From: Inia geoffrensis
Taxonomy: Eukaryota > Chordata > Mammalia > Artiodactyla > Iniidae
Length of the DNA stretch: 64,000 nt
NCBI GenBank assembly: GCA_036417435.1
Contig: CM070919.1
Coordinates: 35,580,318 to 35,644,317, forward strand
Reading direction: 5' to 3'
Shown here: positions 10,953 through 21,990 of the stretch, piece after piece
How the letters are laid out: the number at the start of each line of letters is the position of its first letter
Position numbering within the stretch: the stretch's first letter is position 1
Notes under the pieces: generated by a model
What the model saw: only the letters and a program-made list of their open reading frames with translations
Told to the model about the DNA's origin: nothing
Database searches by the model: none
Position numbers and translations under genes: made by a program

Positions 10953-12517
10953 ATGGCAATAAGCACACACATATCAATAATTACCTTAACTATAAACAGG
11001 TTAAATGCTTCAACCAAAAGACACAGACTGGATGAATGGATACAAAAACAAGACTCATATATATGCTGCCTACAAGAGACTCACTTCAGATCTAGGGGCA
11101 CATACAGACTGAAAGTGAGGGGATGGAAAAAGCTATTCCATGCAAATGGAAATCAAAAGAAAGCTAGAGTAGCAATACTCATGACAGACAAAAAACTTTA
11201 AAATAATGACTGTTACAAGAGACAAAGAAGGACACTACATAATGCTCAAGGGATCAATCCAAGAAGAATATATAACAATTATAAATGTATATGCATCCAA
11301 CATAGGAGCACCTCAACATACAAGGCAAATGTTAAGAGACATAAAAGGAGAAACGTACAGTAGTAACACAATAATAGCAGGGGACTTTAACTCCCCACTT
11401 ACATCAATGAACCGATCATCCAGATGGAAAATCAATAAGGAAACACAGGCCTTAAATGACACATTAGACCAGATGGACTTAACTGATATTTATAGACCAT
11501 TCTATCCGAAACCAGAATGCACGTTCTTTTCAAGTGCACATGGAACATTCTCCAGGATAGATCACATGCTGGGCCACAAAGCAAGCCTTGGCAAATTGAA
11601 GAGAATTGAAATCATGTAAAGTATCTTTTCTGACCACAACACTATGAGATTAGAAACCAGCTACAAGAAAAAAACTGCTAAAAACAAAAACACATGGAGG
11701 CTAAACAATATGCTACTAAACAACCAATGGATCATTAAAGAAATCAAAAAGGAAATCAAAAAGTATTTAGAGACAAATGAAAATGAAAACACAATGATCC
11801 AAACCCTATGGGATGCAGCAAAAGCAGTTCTAAGAGGGAAGTTTATAGTGATACAAGCCTACCTCAGGACACAAGAAAAATCTCAAACTAACCTTACACC
11901 TAAAGCAACTAGAGAAAGAACAAACAAAATGCAAAGTTAATAGAAGGAAAAGAAATCATAAAGATCAAAGCAGAAATAAATGAAATCAAGACTAAGAACA
12001 TAATAGAAAAGAATAAATGAAAACAAAAGCTGGCTCTTTGAAAAGATAAAATTGATAAACCCCCTTAGCCAGACTCATCAGGAAAAAGGGAGAGGGCTCA
12101 AATCAATAAAGTTAGAAATGAAAAGGGAGAAGTTATAACTGACACTGCAGAAATACAAACGATCATAAGAGATTGCTACAAGCAACTCTATGCCAATAAA
12201 ATGGACAACCTGGAAGAAATGGACAAATTCTTAGAAAGGTACACTCTCCCAAGACTGAATCAGGAAGAAATAAAAAAAAATATGAACAGACCAATTATAA
12301 GCACTGAAATTGAAACTGATTAAAAACTCCCAACAGATAAAAATCCAGGACCAGATGGCTTCACAGGTGAATTCTGTCAGACATGTAGAGAGGAGTTAAC
12401 ACCTGTCCTTCTGAAACTATTCCAGAAAACTGCAGAGGAAGGAACACTCCCGAGCTCGTTTTAGGAGGCCATTGTCACTCTGATACCAAAACCAGACAAA
12501 GATACCACAAAAAAGAT
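10953..12517 (+). pseudogene. Degraded LINE-1 ORF2, endonuclease to RT start
   Basis: ORF2 of L1 encodes an APE-type endonuclease followed by a reverse transcriptase. The endonuclease is readable: 'CCLQETHF' (catalytic Glu), 'AGDFNSPL' (Asp and Asn), 'SRIDHMLG' (Asp) and 'FSDHNTMRLE' (His). The N-terminal metal-binding Asn expected in 'LNIN' is replaced by Thr ('LTIN'). A frame change lies near 11200 and a stop codon (11617-11619) lies just before the FSDH motif. The RT start ('GPDGFTGEF') is present near 12350, but the catalytic FADD region is absent because the element is cut at 12517. It is inactive. Confidence 0.92.
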
Positions 12518-13268
12518 AGGCCCCAAAGCTGGTCAGCATCATGGCCGAGCTGTTATCTCTCCCCTAGACTCTTGCCTTCTAACTAGCTTCCAGCTGGGAC
12601 TGTTGGCCCCTACAGACTATCTTCACAAAATAAGTGGGTGACCCCGTGATAATGGGAGTTAGATCACATCACTCCTGTGCTCAGAAGGCTTACATGGCTG
12701 CTTCCCTTCTCATTCCAAGCAGAAGACAGATTCTTTGCAGAGGCTTACGGGGCAGAGTGATTCAACTCACCAGTTCTACAACCTCCTCGCCCAGCACTTC
12801 GCTGCAGCCACACCGGCCTTCGCGTCGACCCGTCAGCTCTTTGGACACACCCAGCGTGGCCCTGCCTCAGGACTGTGTGATTTCTGTTTCCTCCATCTGC
12901 CCTGATGCTCTCCTAGCACCTGCATGGGCTCTTAGACTTGCTTCCTTAGACTCTGTACCAATTCCATCTCATCAGGAAGTCTTCCCCAGCCACCCACATT
13001 AGATGCCAATCGCCTCATTCTCTCATCCTTGCTTTGGTTTTCTTTGCAGCGGTTGTCACCACCTGAGATAGTATCTCAGTGCTTCTTTTCAGTCTCCATA
13101 AACCACACACCATATACCCTAACACATAAACATAAAAACATACAAAAAGTAACCTTCATGCGTGAGGCCAGAGACTTGACTTGGCTCATCTCAGTATTTT
13201 TAGGGCTTGTAACAATACCTGACAGGTACATATTAGGTCTTCAATAAATTTTTAGTTTAAGGAAATGA
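12518..13268 (+). mobile_element. L2 LINE 3' region
   Basis: Follows the sense L2 3' region: 'gactcttgccttctaact', 'gatcacatcactcctgtgctc', 'ctgcctcaggactgtg', 'caggaagtcttccccagcc', ending in 'ttaggtcttcaataaat'. It is one of the longer L2 copies here. Its 5' edge coincides with the broken end of the L1, so the pair share a deletion or recombination junction. Confidence 0.85.
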
Positions 13269-13769
13269 ATAAACAAGTCAACTAATGAATAAGCAATCAG
13301 CAAATCTATGGCCTAAATACATATTGGAACCAGAAAGCGGGATGCTTGTCTCCCCTTCACACACAAATCACACTAGTATCCACCTGCCTTTGGAGGAAAG
13401 AACTACGCCTGGCGTTCCTCCTCTGGGAGGGAAGGAAACGCCTCTCACCTGAGCAGTACATTCACCGCAGGCCAAGGACCCCCACCCCTTCTTCCCTCCC
13501 CGGTTCTGCCCTTACATGCAGGGAATGAGTTGGTGAGGCAGGGTCTGCAGCCTCCCTGGGGTGCACAGAAGTCCGACTGCAACTATTGGCTGCCCCTGGA
13601 GCTATTTTTAATGGGAGGGGTATTTGCCTCTCCGTTCTCAACCTGGGATGCTAGCCAGATTTCCGGAATGAAAGACAAACTTCTCCTCGGCATCTCATCA
13701 CAGACTTCTAACTCCTGGCGGTCTGTCCCACCGGACTACAACGTATGAAATGTGAGCTAAAAAATCGTA

Positions 13770-13850
13770 TCTGAACTTGTTTTCTGCTGAATCCCATGTA
13801 CCTAGCGCGGTTCCTGGCAGTATAATAAGTGCTCAGTAAATACAGTCTTC
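13770..13850 (+). mobile_element. L2 3' tail
   Basis: A short piece matching the L2 end: 'gctgaatccca', 'tacctagcgcggttcctggca', 'ataagtgctcagtaaata'. It is a separate fragment from the L2 ending at 13268. Confidence 0.7.
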
Positions 13851-15261
13851 TGAGCCTCTGCCTCCTTAACACGTGTCTTTCAACGCCCTCCAATCAGACA
13901 CCCACTTTTTTTTCCCTTTGAAAATCACTGCGGCCTTTTGGACGGCCTCGCCACTTCCTGTTTCAGCAAGAGGGGTAATTGCAGCGCTCCGCGTTACGAA
14001 GGTCAGAAATGATTTATGTGTCCGGAGCAGGCGTCTCATTCCTCATCTTAAGTGGCCAATTCTGCCCGATCTCTCCGAGATGGTATTACTGCAGTGCCTC
14101 CAAGAGAAGAACATTCTAGAATTTCATCACTATAGATTTACCTTTTCAAAAAATATATACATAAGAGTCGGAGATATTATCACATCAAGTTAAAAAAAAG
14201 GCATTCCAGCCTGTGGCACCACTGACCACCCTTTGGGTGATATGCAGTTCAGATGAGAAACTGTCAAATTAGAAATAAATCTTCATTTCTCCCACGAGGA
14301 AGTGGCCAGTTTCTTTATTTCTGCCCTGTCATTGGTTCTTTAGACACTTCGGCCATTCAATTATTTGATTCTTCTAGGACTTTCCACAGCATTAGTAGTT
14401 AATACACCTTTGAAATAGCTTTCGTTATTCTGTCCTGCTTGTAGGTTCTCGTGGGTAGAATTATTCAAAAAAGGATGTCTTTATGGAGTAGAGGCACATG
14501 GTTTTTTTTGCCATTGGATTAAAAAAAAGGGCAGTGTTTCATGAGAGTACTAAATTAATTTGCAGTAAGAAATATGGAACGGGGAAATAGGAAGGGACCC
14601 TGGTGACCTCTGTTCTGTGTTACAGATTTTGCCTCATAAAACCTTAATCGGAGCTTCATCAACTTACTAGCTCCAGACAGCTCAGCTGGTACTGATTAAG
14701 CAAGTCCTCCCTTTAACAAGAGAATTGTTTTTAAGGGTAATAAAACTTTATATGTTTACGTTTGTCTTTCTTAAGTGAGTTCAAACTCCGTTATAAACCT
14801 CAGTCTCCTCCAAACGAGGCAAAGAAAGATAACCTTTTCCAAAATACTAAGGCGCAGCAACACTGGGCTTTGATTAGGAAAGCGAGTCCACAGCACGGTT
14901 AGAAATCACTTTCAAGTTTCCTGACTCATGGTTCAATGGTCAAGTCAGAATTTTATATTGCCATCATGACTACAGTTTACCCTGGGAATATGGCCAAGTA
15001 TTTTCTGAGAAGAGCTTCTATCTGAGACATTCTGCCACTACATATGCATTATAATTCACGAGGGTCATATACGCTAGAAGAGAAGAAATTGCTGAGCACC
15101 TGCGTCCTTGTAAAAACGCGAACGAGTCAGTAAATCTCACTAATTCAAGCCCACGGAAGAAAAGGCCAGTCTGAATTAATAAAAAGACTGAATTACAAAA
15201 TTGCAGAGGTAAATTGTGTTATTACTTCAAAGTACACTGAGAGAAAAGGGAAGAGGAGATG
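13851..15261. other. Repeat-poor stretch, possible conserved non-coding DNA
   Basis: No repeat family recognised over about 1.4 kb in a repeat-dense window. The 14.5-15.2 kb part is AT-rich with repeated 'taat'/'attaat' motifs, for example 'gaattaataaaaagactg'. That is compatible with old regulatory DNA but proves nothing. The 106-residue frame at 13873-14193 has no recognisable domain. Confidence 0.35.
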
Positions 15262-15480
15262 GTTAAGAGTCACTAAGCATATTTTATATTCCAAGCACTG
15301 CGCTAGCAGCCTCTCCTACAATATTTAGTCACATGCAACCTCCATGTGTTGTAGACATTAGTAGCGTCATTTTAAAGCTTAGGAAACAAAGGACCACAGA
15401 AGCTAAGTGATTCCCCTAAGATCACACAGCTTATAAGAGATGGCGGCTAGGAAAAACTGTCTTCCGCCACGGCCTGCCTA
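15262..15480 (-). mobile_element. MIR SINE
   Basis: Antisense MIR: 'ttccaagcactgcgctagc', 'attttaaagcttaggaaac', 'gctaagtgattcccctaag', 'atcacacagcttataag'. Diverged and ancient. Confidence 0.85.
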
Positions 15481-15606
15481 CTTATGGTAATACAAAAACT
15501 AAAATTAGTTAACGCAGCCAACACGAAACTCTGTCTACATTAATTCACCAACAGTAGTAGCACATTTGTAATTAGATTTTTGTACACAGTGCTTAATGTA
15601 AAACTA

Positions 15607-16425
15607 CAGACAGTCCCCAAATTGTGATGGTTCAACTTAGAATTTTTTGACTTTATAATGGTGGGAAAGTGATACACATTCAGTAGAAACATTACTTGGA
15701 ATTTTGACTTTTGATCTTTTTTGAGCTACTGACATGCGGTGGGATCCTCTCTCGTGATGCTGGACGGCGGCAGTCAAGTGATCACAAGGGTAAATGACCG
15801 ATACACTTACAACCATTCTGTGCCCAGATAACCATTCTGTTGTTCACTTTCAGTACAAAGTTCAATGAATTACATGTGATATTCAATAATATATTATAAA
15901 ATAGGCTTTGTTTTAGATGATTTTGCCAAACTGCAGGTTAATGTAATGTTCTGAGCACGTTTAATGTAGGTGAGGCTAAGCTGTGACATTCAGTAGGTTA
16001 GGTGTATTCAATGCATTTTCTTTTTAAAATTATTTATTTATTTTTGGCTGCGTTGGGTCTTCATTGCTGCGTGCAGGCTTTCTCTAGTTGCGGCGAGGGG
16101 GGCTACTCTTCATTGCGGTGCACGGGTTTCTCATTGCAGTGGCTTCTCTTTTTGCAGAGCACAGGCTCTAGGCACGGGGGCTTCAGTAGTTGTGGCTTGC
16201 AGGCAGTAGAGCGCAGGTTCAGTAGTTGTGGCTCACGGGCCTAGTTGCTCCGCGGCATGTGGGATCCTCCCGGACCAGGGCTCGAACCCGTGTCCCCTGC
16301 ATTAGCAGGCAGATTCTCAACCACTGCGCCACCAGGGAAGTCCCAGTGCATTTTCAACTTAAGATATTTTCAACTTATGGTGGGTTTATTGGGACATAAT
16401 TCCACTGTAAGTCCAGGAAGATCTC
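15607..16425 (+). mobile_element. Tigger-type DNA transposon MITE, split by a SINE
   Basis: Terminal parts are complementary in design: 'cagtccccaaattgtgatgg' at the left and 'ccactgtaagtccagg' at the right, each next to a TA dinucleotide (15605-15606 and 16426-16427), as expected for a Tc1/mariner-Tigger element. Internal landmarks are 'gatacacattcagtagaaac' and 'gtaggttaggtgtattcaa'. It has no transposase frame. I recognise the family type but not its exact subfamily name. A CHR SINE sits inside it. Confidence 0.8.
16021..16343 (-). mobile_element. CHR-1-type SINE inside the Tigger MITE
   Basis: Reverse complement of the CHR long form: starts with a T-rich tail, contains 'agtagttgtggctcacggg' and the antisense B box 'ccagggctcgaacccgtg', and ends 'ccaccagggaagtccc'. 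Flanking 12-mers 'caatgcattttc' (16009-16020) and 'cagtgcattttc' (16344-16355) form a target duplication with one mismatch. Confidence 0.95.
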
Positions 16426-16829
16426 TACTTGAAATACACCATACTGTAGGAATGTGAAATATACTCTTTGTGTATTTCAGGGGTTGCAGGGGGAGCTTCT
16501 GGCATTTGATATACCTGTTTTTTGTTTGTTTGTTTCAGCCCAGGCTGTGTCTAAATTAGAAGAATCAAAATCATGGGGCATGATTTTCAATTGTATAATT
16601 GCTAGACCTTCTAAGAAATGGGCAAGGATACAAAGGAGAAAATACTAATATTGATATTATTCAAGGTCATATTTGAACTGTTAAAGATGTGTTTTAAATC
16701 CACTGTCCACCAAATTTGTCTTAATTACTGGATTAAATTGATCCACCCTCACAATACTCCTGCTGCCTGGCTTATCACAACGGGATGAATAAGCTTCGAT
16801 CCTTTTTTCTTTCCTTCCTTCCTTCATGT
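16426..16829. other. Unassigned non-coding stretch
   Basis: No gene or repeat recognised apart from short T/C-rich runs near 16800. Confidence 0.5.
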
Positions 16830-17110
16830 ATTTAATCAAACATCCATCTCGTCAATGCTCTAGTAGGCACTTGAATACAAAGATGAACGAGTTAAATATT
16901 GGGGTGTATGTACCACAACGGGCTGGGGTGAGTATGGAGGATGCAATGGTAAATAGAGTGAAAGGGGATCATAGTTGAAAACGAGAGTGGATGACAGCGC
17001 GGGGGGGGGAACATCAAGGATGATGGGGCACATGTCCAGAACACCTATCACACTCAGGTTTCTTAAAGGTCTCCAGGAAGCAGTGACATCTGAACTGAGT
17101 CAGCCAACGG
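16830..17110 (-). mobile_element. L2 LINE 3' fragment
   Basis: Antisense L2 features: 'gaatacaaagatgaacga', a degraded middle with a G-run at about 17000, and 'caggaagcagtgacatctg' followed by 'aactgagtcagccaa'. Ancient and diverged. Confidence 0.65.
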
Positions 17111-17267
17111 AATATGCATATATAAGGTATGTTGAAACCAACGTACAATTTAAAACAGAAAGAACTCAACCCAAGAAGTATAGCTAGTTTAGTGCCCAGT
17201 GCGCACCAAGGCAGAAGCCCATGAGTATTTCCCCTTTTTCTTCCTCGATTCAAATATTCATACCCTT

Positions 17268-17486
17268 GGGCTTCCCTGGTGGCGCAGTTGTTGAGAGTCC
17301 GCCTGCCGATGCAGGGGACGCGGGTTCGTGCCCCGGTCCGGGAGGATCCCACGTGCCGCAGAGCGGCTGAGCCCGTGAGCCGTGGCCACTGAGCCTGCGC
17401 GTCCGGAGCCTGTGCTCCGCAACGGGAGAGGCCACAATAGTGAGAGGCCCGCGTACCGCAAAAAAAAAAAAAAAAAAAAAAAAAAA
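17268..17486 (+). mobile_element. CHR-2-type SINE with poly(A) tail
   Basis: Short-form SINE: 'gggcttccctggtggcgcag', 'gggttcgtgccccggtccgg', 'cgtccggagcctgtgctc', ending 'gcccgcgtaccgc' plus an A-run of about 27. Imperfect 12-bp target duplication 'attcatac(c/t)ctt' at 17256-17267 and 17487-17498. The lack of the 'actactga' block and the long A-tail place it among the younger cetacean SINEs. Confidence 0.96.
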
Positions 17487-17498
17487 ATTCATACTCTT

Positions 17499-18481
17499 TT
17501 CCCCCTTTCATGGGAGAATTTGAAGTAGCCTTTCTTACCATTTGCCTCCTTTTGAATCTTGACCCCAAATAATTGTCCTTGTTCTAAATAAATCCTGAAT
17601 GAACACAATAGCAGGTATAATCTGATTGGTTTAGCTATTTAATTATTAAGATTATGCAAAACCAACTGCCTTCTTTATTTGACTATTGGGGAAAAAGGTG
17701 AGTAGTAACTGTTTTATGTATGACCATATTTAGGGGATATAAATCTTTTATAATATCCCATAAATAGGCTAAAATCCAGCACCTATCCCCCCCCTCATAC
17801 TTTCCTCACCCAGCAGATAACCTGGCAGGCTATGTCCTCGGTAGGTGACTTGCTGACCACCGAGTCCCCAGCAATGTGCTATCAAAGTACTTTTAATGTT
17901 TTTCTTCATCATTGGAAAAACCAATCAATTGGGGGAAATGAGACAGAAGGGGAAGTGTTGATGTAGTTGAACTTTCCTGTGTAATTTAAATAAAGTTTCA
18001 ATTACCCGAAGTTCTTCAACTCTATTTAAATTATGAAAAATGATTATATATATGTGAAATTAAATTTCCTTGGTGTGGTTAAAATTTGTTAGATTACCAA
18101 TAATTAAAGCAAGTTGATTGATGGTAGGAGATAAGTTATCATTCTTAAGATTAATTTTGTAAAGGAAGAGCTCGTTTTGTAAATAACAAGGGACCAAAGC
18201 AAGAAAATAATTCTTAATGAGATGGGTATCTCCATTCAGTAAAACAATGTTTATATCATTGAAAATCCATGTTAGTGACTTTTTGTTCATTTTTCTTATT
18301 CATTTGAGGTAGGGAAAGAAAAAAAAAAAAAAAAGAAAAGAAAAAAGGTCATGTCCCAGATCTCCAGATCTTACAAGGAGAAAAATAATTGCTATATTTG
18401 GTTAATACAGATGGACAAGAAAAAGAAATTTGCCCTTCTCTTATGTCACTGTTTTTTTTCACAAGCCTAGATTTGTATTTC
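17499..18481. other. AT-rich unassigned stretch
   Basis: No repeat family or gene recognised. It contains an A/G-rich tract at about 18316-18349. Confidence 0.5.
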
Positions 18482-18495
18482 AAAAATGGACATAG

Positions 18496-18682
18496 CTTCC
18501 CTGGTGGCGCAGTGGTTGAGAGTCCGCCTGCCGATGCAGGGGATACGGGTTCGTGCCCCGGTCTGGGAGGATCCCACATGCCGCGGAGCGGCTGGGCCCG
18601 TGAGCCATGGCCGCTGGGCCTGCGCGTCCGGAGCCTGTGCTCCGCAACGGGAGAGACCACAACGGTGAGAGGCCCGCATACC

Positions 18683-18723
<41 letters not shown>
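18496..18723 (+). mobile_element. Young CHR-2-type SINE with 44-nt poly(A)
   Basis: Same short form as the copy at 17.3 kb. The A-run spans 18685-18728 (44 A, merging with the target duplication). A perfect 14-mer 'aaaaatggacatag' lies at 18482-18495 and 18724-18737. The perfect duplication and long pure A-tail suggest the most recent insertion in the window, and it may be polymorphic between species. Confidence 0.96.
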
Positions 18724-18731
<8 letters not shown>

Positions 18732-18839
18732 ACATAGGTTAGTTGCTGTATGATATATGGTGAAATTATCCTTGCTTCCATAGCTGACCTAAAAATAAGT
18801 TGATAACATTTATATGATAGTTCAGAGTGGATTTATTTT

Positions 18840-20645
18840 TTTATTTTACAAATACAGCTATTTGGGCACATTATAAATTATTTATCAGAATTTTTGTTTG
18901 AAACACCAAGCACCCAGATCTTGGTTTCTAATACCATTTTACAATGAAAGGAACCAGGGCTCCTTGGAGACATGGCTGATTCTAGGACTGAGGACAGGAA
19001 ATACATAAGATGAACCTGGAGCATCTTGTTGTTCCAGAAAGTAAGGAGATGCTAAAAACAAAACAAAACACTATGATGGGGAGATGTCAAAGTCCCATAG
19101 GAGCTAATAGAAAGAATCCCCAGTGGCCAAAGCTGAAACAATTTGAGCAACAAAATGTAGTAAAATATAGTAGTATATATATTTTTTTAACATCTTTATT
19201 GGAGTGTAGTTGCTTTACAATGGTGTGTTAGTTTCTGCGTTATAACAAAGTGAATCAGCTATACGTATACATATGTTCCCATATCTCATCCCTCTTGCAT
19301 CTCCCTCCCACCCTCCCTATCCCAGCCATCCAGGTGGTCACAAAGCACCGAGCTGATCTCCCTGTGCTATGCAGCTGCTTCCCACTAGCTATCTACCTTA
19401 CATTTGGTAGTGTATATATATCCATGCCACTCTCTCACTTCGTCCCAGCTTACCCTTCCCCCTCCCCATATCCTCAAGTCCATTCTCTAGTAGGTCTGTG
19501 TCTTTATTCCTGTCTTACCCCTAGGCTCTTCATGACTTTTTTTTTCTTTTTCTTTTTCTTAGATTCCATATATATGCGTTACCATACGGTATTTGTTTTT
19601 CTCTGACTTACTTCACTCTGTATGACAGACTCTAGGTCCATCCACTTCACTACAAATAACTCAATTTTGTTTCTTTTTATGGCTGAGTAATATTCCATTG
19701 TATATATGTGCCACATCTTCTTTATCCATTCATCTGTTGATGGACACTTAGGTTGCTTCCAAGTCCTGGCTATTGTAAATAGTGCTGCAATGAACATTTT
19801 GGTACATGACTCTTTTTGAATGATGGTTTTCTCAGGGTGTATGCCCAGTAGTGGAATTGCTGGGTCATATGGTAGCTCTATTTGCAGTTTTTTAAGGAAA
19901 GTAGTATTAGATTTTAATCCAAAGTATAAAATAAATGTCCTTGAGTCATACTGATATAAGCAAATGATTGAATACATGAAGAGACAAATCTATGGAGAAA
20001 AATTCTGAATAATATATGTCATTGCTCCCCGTTAAAGGGCGTGAAATATAATGCCCAATCCTTAAGTGGGGGCAGTGTGTAGAGACATTCTTGAAAAGAA
20101 GAGTAACTCTGCAGTGGAGAAGCCTAGCAAACCTAGCTCAGGCCAGGCAGTCAAGGTGAACATCAGCTGTGTTCAAGGCAGGTTGATGGTAGGTGCCCTT
20201 GATAAGATGGGATGAGAATGTCACTTCACCCGAGGCCTTCCTCTCCAAAACCCACCGTCCCAGTCTAGTCATGAGAAAAACAACAGACAAATTCCCAAGA
20301 GTGGGACACTCTGCAAAACACCTCAGTAGTATTCCTCCAACTGTCAAAACCATCAGAAACAAAGAAAGTCTGAGAACCAGTTACCACCAAGAGAATTCTG
20401 AGGAGGCACGTTGACTCAATGTAATGTGGTGTCCTGAATGGGATCCTGGAACAGAAAAAGGACATGAGGGGAAACTGAGGAAATTTACATAAAGACTTAA
20501 GAGGGAATATATCAATATCGGTTTGTTAAGTGTGGCAGATATACAGATAATGTGGGAAACTGGATAGGGGCTTTATATATGTGCTATCTTTACAATAAAT
20601 CTGCAATTCTAAAACTGTTTTAAAAACATGTTTACTTAAAAATTC
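18840..20645 (+). mobile_element. Old L1M 3' UTR, split by a younger L1
   Basis: Sense L1M 3' region in two pieces. The left piece (to 19176) includes 'aatgaaaggaaccagggctc', 'ttgttgttccagaaagtaag' and 'cccagtggccaaagctg'. The right piece (from 19900) includes 'gtctagtcatgagaaaaac', 'gggatcctggaacagaaaa' and 'aattctaaaactgtttta'. The left boundary is approximate. The two pieces join correctly once the inserted L1 at 19177-19899 is removed. Confidence 0.85.
19177..19899 (-). mobile_element. LINE-1 3' end nested in the L1M
   Basis: Antisense L1: starts 'tttttttaacatctttattg', then 'ctccctgtgctatgcagctg', 'ggctgagtaatattccattg', ending within 'gctgggtcatatggtagctc'. Flanking 'agtagtat' (19169-19176 and 19900-19907) is the likely target duplication. 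This L1 subfamily (3' end 'ccaataaagatgtt' type) is the one also seen at 44.6-45.6 kb. Confidence 0.93.
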
Positions 20646-21300
20646 CTTTTTGACAATGCTTATAAGAGAGAAATCTGTTCCAAATGTATAACTTTAAAGT
20701 TCAGAATGTAGAACAACTGAGCAGCTTCCCCAAATTCAGGAGTTCAATACAAATAGAATAACTCTCCGGCTCTTGAGTTGTTTATGGCTGGTTGGGCTAG
20801 TCCATGATTCGTCAGTGAACTCTCTGCTTTGGTGTATGTCTGGGAATATCCAACCCCTCCGTTAAGGGTATTTAACAGTAATAACAACCCCACTGCCCCC
20901 TTCAGCAAAGTACCTGCTACAGCTCATGAGACAAAGAACAAAATGGAAGATATGGAAGATGATGCTCCCACAACTGGCCTGTTCCTCTTGGTCTTGGCTA
21001 CTCTCTTTCCAGGAACCCCAGTGCCTGGGTTGATAGCGACCAGGATGCATCATCGGGATATAGTTACAACCAAGAGTCAGAACCCCAGCTCCCTACACGA
21101 TGCAACGTACTTGCTTTAAGGATTACTTTGCCGATAATTTTACCAATAGAAAGAATTTCAGGTCTCTAGTTCTAGGACAAAATCTAGATGTCCTAACTCC
21201 TCCCTATTTGCCTCAATTTCAGGTTGACCGTTTGCCTGAATTCATAATTTAGAGGTTTGATACTCAGTGTAAAAGGTGGGTCCTCGTGGCAAGACACCAC
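20646..21300. other. Unassigned non-coding stretch
   Basis: No repeat or gene recognised. The 96-residue frame at 20829-21119 has no known domain. Confidence 0.5.
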
Positions 21301-21990
21301 CTTTCATGCATTTATTCAACAATCACTTGATGAGTATGAACGGCATGGCGGGCTTTCGTATAGGAGCTGAGTGAAGAACACTTCTTAGTTCCTCTCTTAA
21401 ATTTTGGTGTGGTAACCTATATGATATATACAAATAGTAATAAGGTAAAGCAATAAGACATTAATATAATGATGGATGTCATGAAGGAAATAAAATCCAA
21501 AGTAACCGTGTGGAGAGGATGAAAATGAGACATCCAAACAAAGCACTGGGTGACGAGCATTCCAGGCAGAGGGAAAAACAAGTGCAAAAACCCCGAGACG
21601 GGGCCTCCCTTGACGTGGAGAGCAGCAAGCCGGGGAGATAATTGTCCGAGGTAGGCTTGCAGAAGTGGCATCTGAATCCCATGTAGAGAGTCTCCTAGGC
21701 CACAGTAGAGCTATCGTGGTTTGTCCTGGGAGCAGTGGGAAGGCTTTTGAGCAGCAGACCTGATTCATGCTGGTGGAGGAACCCTGACGGCTCTGTGAGC
21801 AATGAGTTGTCGGGAAGTAAGGCAAAGCAGTGAAGCTATTCTAGTTGCTCTGAAAAGAGTGAGTGATGTCACTTAGATTAGGAAAGCAGAAGTGCGGATG
21901 GAGAGAAGTGTGTATGTTTAAGACTAATGGGATTGCAGATAGATTAGCTGTGGTGAGTGATGGCATAAAGGACTCCTAGGTTTTGTAATT
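21301..21990 (-). mobile_element. L2 LINE, long 3' copy
   Basis: Antisense L2 over about 690 bp: 'tttattcaacaatcacttg', 'gagcattccaggcagaggg', 'caagtgcaaaaaccccgag', 'gggaaggcttttgagcagc', 'ggactcctaggttttgtaa'. It is one of the best-preserved L2 copies in the window. Confidence 0.88.

Larger units (their letters stand above)
8168..12517 (+). mobile_element. LINE-1 with 5' UTR, ORF1 and ORF2 start; 3' half missing
   Basis: Starts with an L1 5' UTR head ('acaagatggcggaatagaagg' type), followed by the UTR, a degraded ORF1 and the ORF2 endonuclease and early reverse-transcriptase regions. It stops abruptly after the segment coding a 'LIPKPDKDTTKK'-like peptide, exactly where L2 sequence begins. 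Retrotransposition normally truncates the 5' end, so a kept 5' end with a lost 3' end implies a later deletion or recombination. A CHR SINE (8535-8881) interrupts the 5' UTR. The element is dead. Confidence 0.93.

Noticed and set aside
11206..11940. Intact protein-coding gene
   Set aside because: The two open frames are pieces of LINE-1 ORF2 interrupted by a frameshift and stops.
17014..17568. 184-residue antisense open frame
   Set aside because: It runs through a CHR-2 SINE and its poly(A) tail, so the protein is a translated repeat with a Phe run.
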